NCBI GenBank assembly: GCA_030618505.1 | Contig: JAUXDF010000193.1 | Location: 1-6,414, forward strand | Direction of reading: 5' to 3' | DNA from: Spongiibacteraceae bacterium | Lineage (GTDB): Bacteria > Pseudomonadota > Gammaproteobacteria > Pseudomonadales > PIVM01 | DNA: 6,414 nt | Shown here: piece by piece, positions 1 through 5,760 of the stretch | Numbering within the stretch: position 1 is the first letter of the stretch | Layout of the letters: every line of letters starts with the position of its first letter | The notes under the pieces: generated by a model | Database searches by the model: none | What the model was told of the DNA's origin: nothing | The model's input: the letters and a program-made list of their open reading frames with translations, nothing else | Position numbers and translations under genes: made by a program

Positions 1-1065
1 GCCGCCGCCACCGGTGTTATGCCACTGGATATGCCAGAATCAGTACTGGTGCGTTTTAAGGGTGAAATGAAACCCGGTATCACTCTGCGTGATCTGGTTC
101 ATGCCATTCCCTACTACGCGATCAAAGAAGGTTTATTGACGGTAGAAAAGGCCGGCAAAAAGAATATCTTCTCTGGTCGTATACTTGAAATCGAAGGCCT
201 CGACGGACTCTCTGTTGAGCAAGCTTTCGAACTCTCCGATGCCTCAGCCGAACGCTCAGCAGCAGGCTGTTCAATCAAGCTTGGCGAAGAGTCTATCGCC
301 GAATACCTGCGATCCAATATCATCCTGTTACGCTGGATGATTGGCGAAGGTTACGGCGACCCACGCACCCTGGAGCGTCGCGCTCAGGCGATGGAGAAAT
401 GGCTGGCCAATCCAGAGCTAATGAAAGCCGATGCAGATGCGGAATACTCCACTATCATCGAAATCGATTTAGCCGATATCAACGAGCCAATCGTTTGCTG
501 CCCTAACGACCCGGATGATGCCAAACTGCTTTCTGAAGTTGCCGGCACCCAAATCGACGAAGTCTTTATCGGCTCCTGCATGACCAATATCGGCCACTTC
601 CGTGCGGCAGGAAAAATGCTGGAAAACAACAGCAAGCCACTGTCCACACGCCTGTGGATCACCCCTCCCACCAAAATGGACGAGAGCCAGTTGATGGAGG
701 AAGGTTATTACAGCATCTATGGCCGCAACGGAGCGCGCACTGAAATGCCGGGCTGCTCACTGTGTATGGGCAACCAGGCTCGGGTCGCACCAGGGGCTAC
801 TGTTCTGTCCACCTCCACGCGTAACTTCCCCAACCGCCTTGGTGATGGCGCTAATGTCTACCTGACTTCCGCTGAACTAGCTTCAGTGGGTGCCATTATG
901 GGCAAACTGCCAACACCGGCGGAATATCTGGAATATGCCAAAGGGATAGATTCATCAGCTGCGGAAATCTACCGTTATTTGAGCTTTGATCAAATGGCTC
1001 AATATAAGGACGCTGCTGATAACGCGCAGATTCCTGCGATAAACATTGAGGAAGTGAAGGTTTAG
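1..1065 (+). CDS. acnB: Aconitate hydratase B (AcnB), C-terminal part, 5' end outside window
   Basis: Bifunctional aconitase / 2-methylisocitrate dehydratase, a cytoplasmic [4Fe-4S] enzyme that interconverts citrate and isocitrate in the TCA cycle and also serves the methylcitrate cycle. The reading frame is open from base 1 (AAATGVMPLDMPES...), so the ATG at 19 is internal. About 354 residues are present; E. coli AcnB has 865. The sequence shows the three cluster cysteines: one in GSCMTN (codon 577-579) and two in GCSLCMGNQ (codons 754-756 and 763-765). The active-site Ser/Arg segment STSTRNFPNRLG begins at 808. Other AcnB signatures are TLRDLVHAIP, NIFSGRILEIEGL, DASAERSAAGC and CPNDPDD. 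The frame ends at TAG 1063-1065 with no disruption. No partner gene follows in an operon; a hairpin lies 15 bases after the stop. Identity is assigned from recall of the AcnB family and is very secure. Confidence 0.98.
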   Translation, partial: AAATGVMPLDMPESVLVRFKGEMKPGITLRDLVHAIPYYAIKEGLLTVEKAGKKNIFSGRILEIEGLDGLSVEQAFELSDASAERSAAGCSIKLGEESIAEYLRSNIILLRWMIGEGYGDPRTLERRAQAMEKWLANPELMKADADAEYSTIIEIDLADINEPIVCCPNDPDDAKLLSEVAGTQIDEVFIGSCMTNIGHFRAAGKMLENNSKPLSTRLWITPPTKMDESQLMEEGYYSIYGRNGARTEMPGCSLCMGNQARVAPGATVLSTSTRNFPNRLGDGANVYLTSAELASVGAIMGKLPTPAEYLEYAKGIDSSAAEIYRYLSFDQMAQYKDAADNAQIPAINIEEVKV

Positions 1066-1080
1066 CGCCAAGCACTATTC

Positions 1081-1104
1081 GCCCCAGCCTTTCCTGGCTG
1101 GGGC
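1081..1104 (+). terminator. Probable transcription terminator after acnB
   Basis: A perfect 9-bp GC-rich inverted repeat, GCCCCAGCC - TTTCCT - GGCTGGGGC, starts 15 bases after the acnB stop. The stem and its position are typical of an intrinsic terminator. The downstream tract (ACCCCTTAA) is poor in T, so it is not a textbook rho-independent signal. It may terminate weakly or protect the mRNA 3' end. Confidence 0.55.
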
Positions 1105-1180
1105 ACCCCTTAAACACCCAGTCCCCTAGCCCTTTTCCCTGTTCTTTCCTATACTTAGTAACTCCAGCGAGCGGTAGCGC

Positions 1181-1195
1181 AGATAATTATTAACA
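1181..1195 (+). promoter_or_regulatory. Candidate Fur box upstream of the TonB-dependent receptor
   Basis: The sequence AGATAATTATTAACA matches 12 of the 14 defined positions of the 7-1-7 Fur core TGATAATnATTATCA, and 11 of 12 of the inner GATAATnATTATC dyad. It lies 3 bases before the ribosome binding site of an outer-membrane receptor gene, where a bound repressor could block transcription. A TATACT at 1150-1155 could be the -10 element, but no convincing -35 is seen, so the promoter itself is not resolved. An AT-rich dyad of this kind can also arise by chance. Confidence 0.45.
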
Positions 1196-1198
1196 AAT

Positions 1199-1211
1199 AA
1201 GGATTTTTTTG
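1199..1211 (+). promoter_or_regulatory. Ribosome binding site fixing a TTG start for the receptor
   Basis: AAGGA at 1199-1203 is separated by five T residues from TTG at 1209-1211. Translation from this TTG gives a normal signal peptide (MKK...LLLSSFALLA). No in-frame ATG occurs until well inside the plug domain, so the TTG is the only sensible start. Confidence 0.8.
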
Positions 1212-3134
1212 AAGAAGCAATGCTTTTCCGCCATACCGCTGTTGCTCAGCAGCTTTGCTTTGCTTGCAGAGGACGTCGACTACTTTGACTTGGCACTTGA
1301 AGATTTACTTAACCTTAAAATCTACACCGCCAGTCAGGAAGAAGAAAGTACCGCCTCCACCCCCGCTACCACCTCGGTCATTACCGCTGAGCAGTTGACG
1401 CAATGGGGAGTCAACAACCTTTATGAAGCCCTAAGCTTTCTGCCCGGCATCGTACTGAATGAAACCTATATGGGCTATTCCGTGCTCACTTTTCGTGGTG
1501 TGACACCAGGGCTCTATAATAACAAAGCACTATTTATGATTAACGGACAGCCAGCACATGAAGCGCTGTTCGGCTCCTCACACCTGGAATACATACCGCT
1601 GGAAATGGTGGAGAGAATAGAGGTGGTAAGAAGCCCTGCCTCAGCCCTCTACGGGACTAATGCCATCAGCGGCGTAGTCAATGTCATCACCAAACAGCAA
1701 GGCAATCAGGCTAATATAAAACTGGGCAGTAACAATCATACTTATGCTTCCCTGGTACACCATATCGATAAACTTTCGATTAGCATGAGCAGCCTGCGAG
1801 ATGACGGTTATTCATACAGCGGCACCGAAGATGAATTAGGTAACCCGGTAGATTTTGATTACAACGAAGCACGGGATAATATCTTTATTGATTACCGTCC
1901 AGAGGGTTGGCGAATAAGTGCGGCCTACTATGAGGTAACAAAAGCCAAGTTTGGATTAAACCCGATCATCTATCACCATGGTGATAACCATTTTGAAACA
2001 TTACAATTATCCCTTAATCGCTATCAAGACATTGGCAAGGGAACACTAAATCTATGGCTGCGCTATGACGACATGGACAAGGAACTTGATGCAGAGTCAT
2101 TCCCCCCTCTTAACAACCCGGTAAGTATCGTTAACACAGTCAAGCGCTCCTCGGCTGAAATTCAATATAAGTATCCACTCTCTTCAACAAGCAATATTAT
2201 TGTGGGCAGCAGCTACGAAAAAAACAAAAGTGATCCTATGGTATTTATCGATTCAAGCGATGGATCGATAAATCCGCTCAGCCCCTTTACTGACAACAAA
2301 GAATCACACAACACCGCCATTTATGCGCAAATAAAACAAAATTTCAGCACTAAACTGACTGCCGTTTTGGGGCTACGCTCTGAAAACGACCACGACTCAG
2401 GGAGCAGCGGCCTCATCCCCCGCCTCGGGATAAGCTATGAATTCATACCCGCAAGCTACTTAAAAATATTATATAGCGAAGCATTCAGAACACCTGTATT
2501 CCTCGAAAAATATGCCGACGTTCCTAATATCCTCAATGGCGACATTAACCTTGAGCGCGAAAAAATTCAAACCTATGAAATTGGCCTTAACTCCAGAATA
2601 AACAAATCCAACACTATCGCTGTGACCGCATTTCATCTCGATCTCAGTGACGAAATTACCCGCCGCCCTGCCGACCCGGCAGGCACGGAGTACTACAATG
2701 CCCCCGGGCGGACAATGTACGGTATTGAAGCAGAATGGAAATCCATGCTGACAGAAAAAGCCAGCCTCGATTTTAACCTCAGCTATATCGATGGCGAAGA
2801 AGATGTCTTCGACGCTGCACCTTTTATTGCTAATTACACGATGAACATCATGCTTAACTATCAGTTATTTTCCACTTTCGATATCAGCGTATCCAACCAG
2901 ACTATTAGCGCTAAAGACTACATTCTCACTAGCAACGAAACCGGTGAGGTAGACGGCTACAACCTGACCAATCTCGTTTTAAATTACCACCCCAAAAATT
3001 ACGAAGTCTCATTAATTTTGCGCAATATTTTCGATGAAAATTACACTTACCCCGAACCGGTGCGAAGAAATATAGCAGAGATTCCTGGAGGGGCGGGAGC
3101 TACGGCTTATATCAACATGACTCTGCACTACTAA
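1209..3134 (+). CDS. TonB-dependent outer-membrane receptor
   Basis: A complete 641-residue outer-membrane receptor, similar in length to BtuB and CirA, for TonB/ExbB/ExbD-energised import of a scarce ligand. Residues 1-20 are a Sec signal peptide. Residues 30-43 (LEDLLNLKIYTASQ) match a conserved N-terminal segment of many such receptors and probably include the TonB box. The plug spans about 51-162, with ITAEQL, LSFLPGI, the FRGV motif, FMINGQP and the hallmark VERIEVVRSPASALYG followed by SGVVNVITK. The rest is a beta-barrel, with the typical near-terminal RNIFDENYTYP and a terminal aromatic (...NMTLHY). The substrate cannot be read from sequence. A Fur-like site upstream suggests an iron compound such as a siderophore or haem; cobalamin or another metal chelate remains possible. 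No transporter gene accompanies it, so it seems to be an orphan receptor. The start is TTG (see the ribosome binding site). Confidence 0.95.
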   Translation: MKKQCFSAIPLLLSSFALLAEDVDYFDLALEDLLNLKIYTASQEEESTASTPATTSVITAEQLTQWGVNNLYEALSFLPGIVLNETYMGYSVLTFRGVTPGLYNNKALFMINGQPAHEALFGSSHLEYIPLEMVERIEVVRSPASALYGTNAISGVVNVITKQQGNQANIKLGSNNHTYASLVHHIDKLSISMSSLRDDGYSYSGTEDELGNPVDFDYNEARDNIFIDYRPEGWRISAAYYEVTKAKFGLNPIIYHHGDNHFETLQLSLNRYQDIGKGTLNLWLRYDDMDKELDAESFPPLNNPVSIVNTVKRSSAEIQYKYPLSSTSNIIVGSSYEKNKSDPMVFIDSSDGSINPLSPFTDNKESHNTAIYAQIKQNFSTKLTAVLGLRSENDHDSGSSGLIPRLGISYEFIPASYLKILYSEAFRTPVFLEKYADVPNILNGDINLEREKIQTYEIGLNSRINKSNTIAVTAFHLDLSDEITRRPADPAGTEYYNAPGRTMYGIEAEWKSMLTEKASLDFNLSYIDGEEDVFDAAPFIANYTMNIMLNYQLFSTFDISVSNQTISAKDYILTSNETGEVDGYNLTNLVLNYHPKNYEVSLILRNIFDENYTYPEPVRRNIAEIPGGAGATAYINMTLHY

Positions 3135-3145
3135 GGGGAAATTAA

Positions 3146-3220
3146 TTGAAACACTCCCAAACAACCAAACACCGACGAAACAATAACGGAAGTCTGGATG
3201 CAAAAATCAAGAAGGGCTAA
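3146..3220 (+). pseudogene. Possible N-terminal stump of a lost gene downstream of the receptor
   Basis: AAGGGGA at 3133-3139 overlaps the receptor stop and lies 6 bases before a TTG (3146-3148). That TTG opens a 24-codon frame beginning MKHSQTTKHRRNNNG and ending SLDAKIKKG, with stop TAA at 3218-3220. The strong ribosome binding site and a basic, hydrophilic start resemble the cytoplasmic N-terminus of a membrane sensor or transporter gene co-transcribed with the receptor. The frame runs 14 bases into the 3' end of the convergent gene and stops. This could be a gene truncated by a deletion that brought the leftward operon next to it, a tiny real peptide, or chance. The lost-gene reading is inference. 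Confidence 0.25.
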
Positions 3221-3232
3221 GCTGCTTTAGCC
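3202..3232 (-). terminator. Possible terminator of the leftward three-gene operon
   Basis: Read on the minus strand, GGCTAA - AGCAGC - TTAGCC forms a 6-bp hairpin overlapping the last codons of the helix-hairpin-helix gene. It is followed 8 bases later by TTTTT just past the stop codon. The stem is short and the gap to the T-run is long, so support is modest. In the plus direction no T-run follows, so it is unlikely to terminate the receptor transcript. Confidence 0.3.
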
Positions 3233-3896
3233 TTAGCGTGCTAAAAAATGAGTCATCAAAGCAAAATTCTAACTGCTCCAACCACTGTAAAAGCTGATCT
3301 ATGTGCTCACCAGCCAGAACATTCACAAGAAGCTCCCCACTTATTTCATCAAAGTTTTCTATAAGACTGATAATCTTATAAGAGTCCAATACAGAAGGCA
3401 CGGTAATAGGAGGAGTAGACAATGACAAGGCCGCCAAGGTTTTTAACTTACGAACGACACTAATAGGCAACTCTTTAAAAATTGCATGCGTAGAAAACAG
3501 ATCAATCTCCGCTAACTGAGCGATACTGACAATACCCACTGCATTGAGAGCAAGTGCGCGCTTTTCACCAACACCATCAAGATTAATTACAGGCTGTTGA
3601 GACAAATACTTTAAACTACTCGAAGCCTGCCAGGCGGAAAGCGCCACAGACTGGCTATTCAAGCCGTCATATTCCTTTGCTTCGTAAAGCACATCTATCA
3701 GCCAACCACCCTCAGCCTGCGGGTAACGCATGTTATTAAATGATAAAGACTCGCCCTCATCCTGCTGCCCCATGCGAACTCTCACCCTCTCCAACTGCAG
3801 TTTCTGGGTTTGACCATATTGCTGCGCACTACTTACAGCGGTCGCAATTTCACTGTGAATCAGCAAGATAACATCATCAACATTCAGCTTTGGCAT
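3207..3896 (-). CDS. Helix-hairpin-helix protein, third gene of the unknown operon
   Basis: A 229-residue soluble protein with no signal peptide or membrane segment. Residues 103-131 (VINLDGVGEKRALALNAVGI then SIAQLAEI) are a clear helix-hairpin-helix of the GVGEKRA...L...GI...QLA type. This motif often contacts DNA backbone but also occurs in proteins with no proven DNA role. Residues 5-42 form a helix followed by a strand (LQLERVRVRMG), and GGWLIDVLYEA (63-73) looks like a second strand. This resembles small alpha/beta adaptor domains, but I cannot name the family. Residues 170-229 are predicted mixed helix, with a Leu-rich stretch ending LLQWLEQLEF. The start ATG at 3896 lies 17 bases after the upstream gene's stop, with only a weak GCGAG ribosome site, so translational coupling is likely. 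No nuclease or ATPase motif is seen. Function is unknown. Confidence 0.85.
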   Translation of the reverse strand: MPKLNVDDVILLIHSEIATAVSSAQQYGQTQKLQLERVRVRMGQQDEGESLSFNNMRYPQAEGGWLIDVLYEAKEYDGLNSQSVALSAWQASSSLKYLSQQPVINLDGVGEKRALALNAVGIVSIAQLAEIDLFSTHAIFKELPISVVRKLKTLAALSLSTPPITVPSVLDSYKIISLIENFDEISGELLVNVLAGEHIDQLLQWLEQLEFCFDDSFFSTLRLKQLSPS

Positions 3897-3913
3897 GAGG
3901 CTCGCAATCGCAA

Positions 3914-4705
3914 TTAGGTGACAGTTTTAAAATGTATTTCAACTTCACTAAAAATATTGGCTTTTGCCTGAGTGTCCTGTGGCGATTTATTGCTTGCCTG
4001 TTTTACAGTCAAGCGAACCTGATCAGTCAAATTTGGCTTTAACAAACCAACATAGCGGTTAAGTGGCTGAATAGGCGATGCGATGCGACGGGCTAAAGGC
4101 TGAGCCACCGAGTTCGCCAAGGCCACGTTTCGTGTACCATCACTTACCGCCTCAGTGGCTTCTGACTGCCCGGCTTGGGCAGTACTAAAGGTCAGCTTGG
4201 CATTTATCTTTCCGCTTTCGACGACAATACTTGGCAATCCATTCTCAACCAGCTGCCGAAAAATTGCCCGCTTCTGAATAGCTAAAGGTTCACCCGCTTT
4301 TCTATAGATTTTACTCACACCTTGCAAGGTCAATTGGTTTTTTCTAGGTAGAAAATCACCGCTCCCTAAATCAATACCAAGACGCTCCTTAATCGGTGGT
4401 TTTTCTTTTTGGTTAGCTTTTGCCGGTGTATAGGGCGCATCTTCATAGATAGCATGAACAAGCGGATCAAAGTCACTGGGAAAGTAACCTTCCAGTAGCA
4501 AGTCTACTTCCCGAATAAAATACTCCTGACTTAGCATCGCATCAAGAAATACACTCTCAGGCTGTAAAAGCATATTTTGCAGCTCAAGCAATTTATCTTG
4601 TTGTTGTACCTGAGAGCTTATGGTGGCATCAAAAATCTCCGAGATGAGCTTCGCGACAAATTCCGCGAAGCCCAATTCAATGGGAGACATAATATCATCT
4701 GACAT
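3914..4705 (-). CDS. Unknown protein B, paralogue of the upstream gene product
   Basis: A 263-residue protein, not recognised, with no signal peptide or membrane helix. Residues 9-43 (IELGFAEFVAKLISEIFDAT then SSQVQQQ and DKLLELQ) match residues 17-50 of the neighbour encoded at 4720-5505. Residues 148-175, containing LVENGLPSIVVESGKINAKL and ending TFST, match its residues 154-180 (MVKQGLLRLVVEDGDIETRL, ending IFNT). The C-terminal strand pair ends EVEIHFKT, matching RVRINFKT. The region between modules (about 44-147) is unrelated and includes an acidic, aromatic patch (GYFPSDFD) and a basic PPIKER segment. The order helix, variable linker, beta module suggests a structural or adaptor role and possible hetero-assembly with the paralogue; this is inference. 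The start ATG has AGGGA 7 bases upstream and lies 14 bases after the previous stop. Confidence 0.85.
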   Translation of the reverse strand: MSDDIMSPIELGFAEFVAKLISEIFDATISSQVQQQDKLLELQNMLLQPESVFLDAMLSQEYFIREVDLLLEGYFPSDFDPLVHAIYEDAPYTPAKANQKEKPPIKERLGIDLGSGDFLPRKNQLTLQGVSKIYRKAGEPLAIQKRAIFRQLVENGLPSIVVESGKINAKLTFSTAQAGQSEATEAVSDGTRNVALANSVAQPLARRIASPIQPLNRYVGLLKPNLTDQVRLTVKQASNKSPQDTQAKANIFSEVEIHFKTVT

Positions 4706-4719
4706 TGAATAATCCCTGT

Positions 4720-5505
4720 TTATTGATCAAGTGGTAGATAATCGGTCTTAAAGTTAATGCGCACACGGCCATAAATCTGCACACTACTTCCGGATCTATC
4801 CTGATCGGTTTTTGTCGCCGTCGATATTTTAACGCTATTGTAAGAGGTTGATGCTGAGGCCTTAACCCATGCAGACAAAAAACCACCAGTTTTCGCTTTG
4901 GCACGAAATGCGAAATTTTTCCGCTGGTAGTCTCGGGTTTTTTCCTGGTAAAAAGAAGATCCGTAGGTATTAAATATCAAACGGGTTTCTATATCACCAT
5001 CTTCCACAACCAGTCGTAGCAAGCCCTGCTTGACCATCTCCTTCAACAAAGAATATTTATCAGCGGAGATGCGTTTAGCGACGGCATCAAGAATGCTCTC
5101 AAACTTCGCTTCAGTAAGATTACCCGCAGCAGCTACCTTGTTATCACTGGCAATACCGGCATCCTTAACGGTCAAGGCATTGTTAATCGCCTCCGCATCA
5201 GGCGCAGTCAACGCATTACCAATTTTTACCTGCGAGGCATCACCACTTTCCAGGTCTTTTGGCGGAGAGACATTAGATAAAAACTGCAGCAGCATCTCGC
5301 CGCCTATATCATCTTTGGTGTCATTGATAAATGTTGTTAAGGTTTTTCCAGTTTGCTGCAGCAAATCAATATACGACTCTGTTTGCCGCAAATTAGTAGC
5401 AACCAATGAATCAAAAACATCGGTTATTAATTTAGTCGTGAATTCAGGAAAGCCTATTTCTGACAGGCGTGCTGACTGGGTTACTGCTTCAGATGTTCCA
5501 GACAT
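4720..5505 (-). CDS. Unknown protein A, first gene of the three-gene operon
   Basis: A 261-residue soluble protein of unknown function, paralogous to the product of the next gene. Residues 14-50 (LSEIGFPEFTTKLITDVFDS onward) are an amphipathic helix module. Residues 52-145 are a helical, Ala/Asn/Asp-rich linker without similarity to the paralogue. Residues 154-180 form the shared beta module (LLRLVVEDGDIETRLIF). Residues 195-241 are rich in Ser, Thr, Ala and Lys (FLSAWVKASASTSYNSVKIS), then comes the shared strand QIYGRVRINFKT and a short tail. The Ser/Thr-rich beta region loosely recalls DUF2589-type proteins; this is from memory and uncertain. ATG at 5505 is preceded by GGAG with 6-base spacing, so the start is well supported. 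A long open frame on the opposite strand (5030-5521) is a shadow, because paralogy and operon structure favour this strand. Confidence 0.87.
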   Translation of the reverse strand: MSGTSEAVTQSARLSEIGFPEFTTKLITDVFDSLVATNLRQTESYIDLLQQTGKTLTTFINDTKDDIGGEMLLQFLSNVSPPKDLESGDASQVKIGNALTAPDAEAINNALTVKDAGIASDNKVAAAGNLTEAKFESILDAVAKRISADKYSLLKEMVKQGLLRLVVEDGDIETRLIFNTYGSSFYQEKTRDYQRKNFAFRAKAKTGGFLSAWVKASASTSYNSVKISTATKTDQDRSGSSVQIYGRVRINFKTDYLPLDQ

Positions 5506-5574
5506 AACTTACTCCAGATAAAATAAATAATGATATCTGAATCAAACAATGGGAACGACAAGATAAAACTACGA

Positions 5575-5594
5575 AATATCTAATCCCTGATATT
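5575..5594. repeat. Inverted repeat AATATC-N8-GATATT, possible operator
   Basis: A perfect 6-bp dyad with spacer TAATCCCT, 70 bases upstream of the operon start codon and overlapping the best -10 candidate. The left half plus spacer (ATATCTAA) recurs in the dyad at 5671-5684. A regulator site is inference. Confidence 0.3.
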
Positions 5595-5670
5595 GATTCA
5601 TTCCTTTAGTGCAAAACGATCATATCCATTTTTTTTAGAGCAGTCTACATACTGATGTTAAATGGTTCTC

Positions 5671-5684
5671 ATATCTAACGATAT
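5671..5684. repeat. Inverted repeat ATATC-TAAC-GATAT, related to the dyad at 5575
   Basis: A perfect 5-bp dyad with a 4-base spacer. It shares ATATCTAA and the following GATATT with the dyad about 90 bases away, but with a shorter spacer. The pair may be two binding sites for one regulator; chance in AT-rich DNA is the alternative. Confidence 0.28.
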
Positions 5685-5760
5685 TATTTTGTCGAAAGGC
5701 AGAGATATAACGTAATACGATTTAAAAATAAGTGCTATTTTCCATTTGCGATCAGCAGAA

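Larger units (their letters stand above)
5506..5760 (-). promoter_or_regulatory. AT-rich intergenic region, probable promoter of the three-gene operon
   Basis: These 255 bases hold no credible gene. The spacing from the transglutaminase gene and the contrast with the 14-17 base gaps inside the operon suggest a promoter here. The best hexamer pair I find on the minus strand is TTGCAC (5614-5609), 16 bases, TATCAG (5592-5587), which is weak. An eight-base A-run (5636-5629, minus strand) lies upstream of it. The region has many GATAT/ATATC sites and an inverted repeat TGAATCAA (5538-5545) / TTGATTCA (5593-5600). The exact promoter is not resolved. Confidence 0.45.

Noticed and set aside
384..674. 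Minus-strand open frame within acnB, as well as those at 114-323 and 896-1117
   Set aside because: They are shadows of the highly conserved aconitase frame and have no family resemblance.
4695..4904. 69-residue minus-strand frame overlapping the end of protein A
   Set aside because: It is out of frame with protein A, overlaps it almost entirely and lacks domain features.
5030..5521. 163-residue open frame on the plus strand
   Set aside because: It lies antisense to protein A, which has a good ribosome site and a paralogue. The frame's product has no recognisable features and no ribosome site was found.
5609..5628. Sigma-54 promoter (TGG...TTGC) on the minus strand upstream of the operon
   Set aside because: The GG-to-GC spacing is 13 bases rather than the required 10, and CAC after TGG is missing.
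5724..5741. AAAATA-N5-TATTTT hairpin as a terminator of the transglutaminase gene
   Set aside because: The stem is only 6 A-T pairs, too weak for intrinsic termination.
5506..5760. CRISPR array, tRNA or att site in the AT-rich spacer
   Set aside because: No regularly spaced direct repeats, no cloverleaf sequence and no integrase or transposase sequence were seen nearby.
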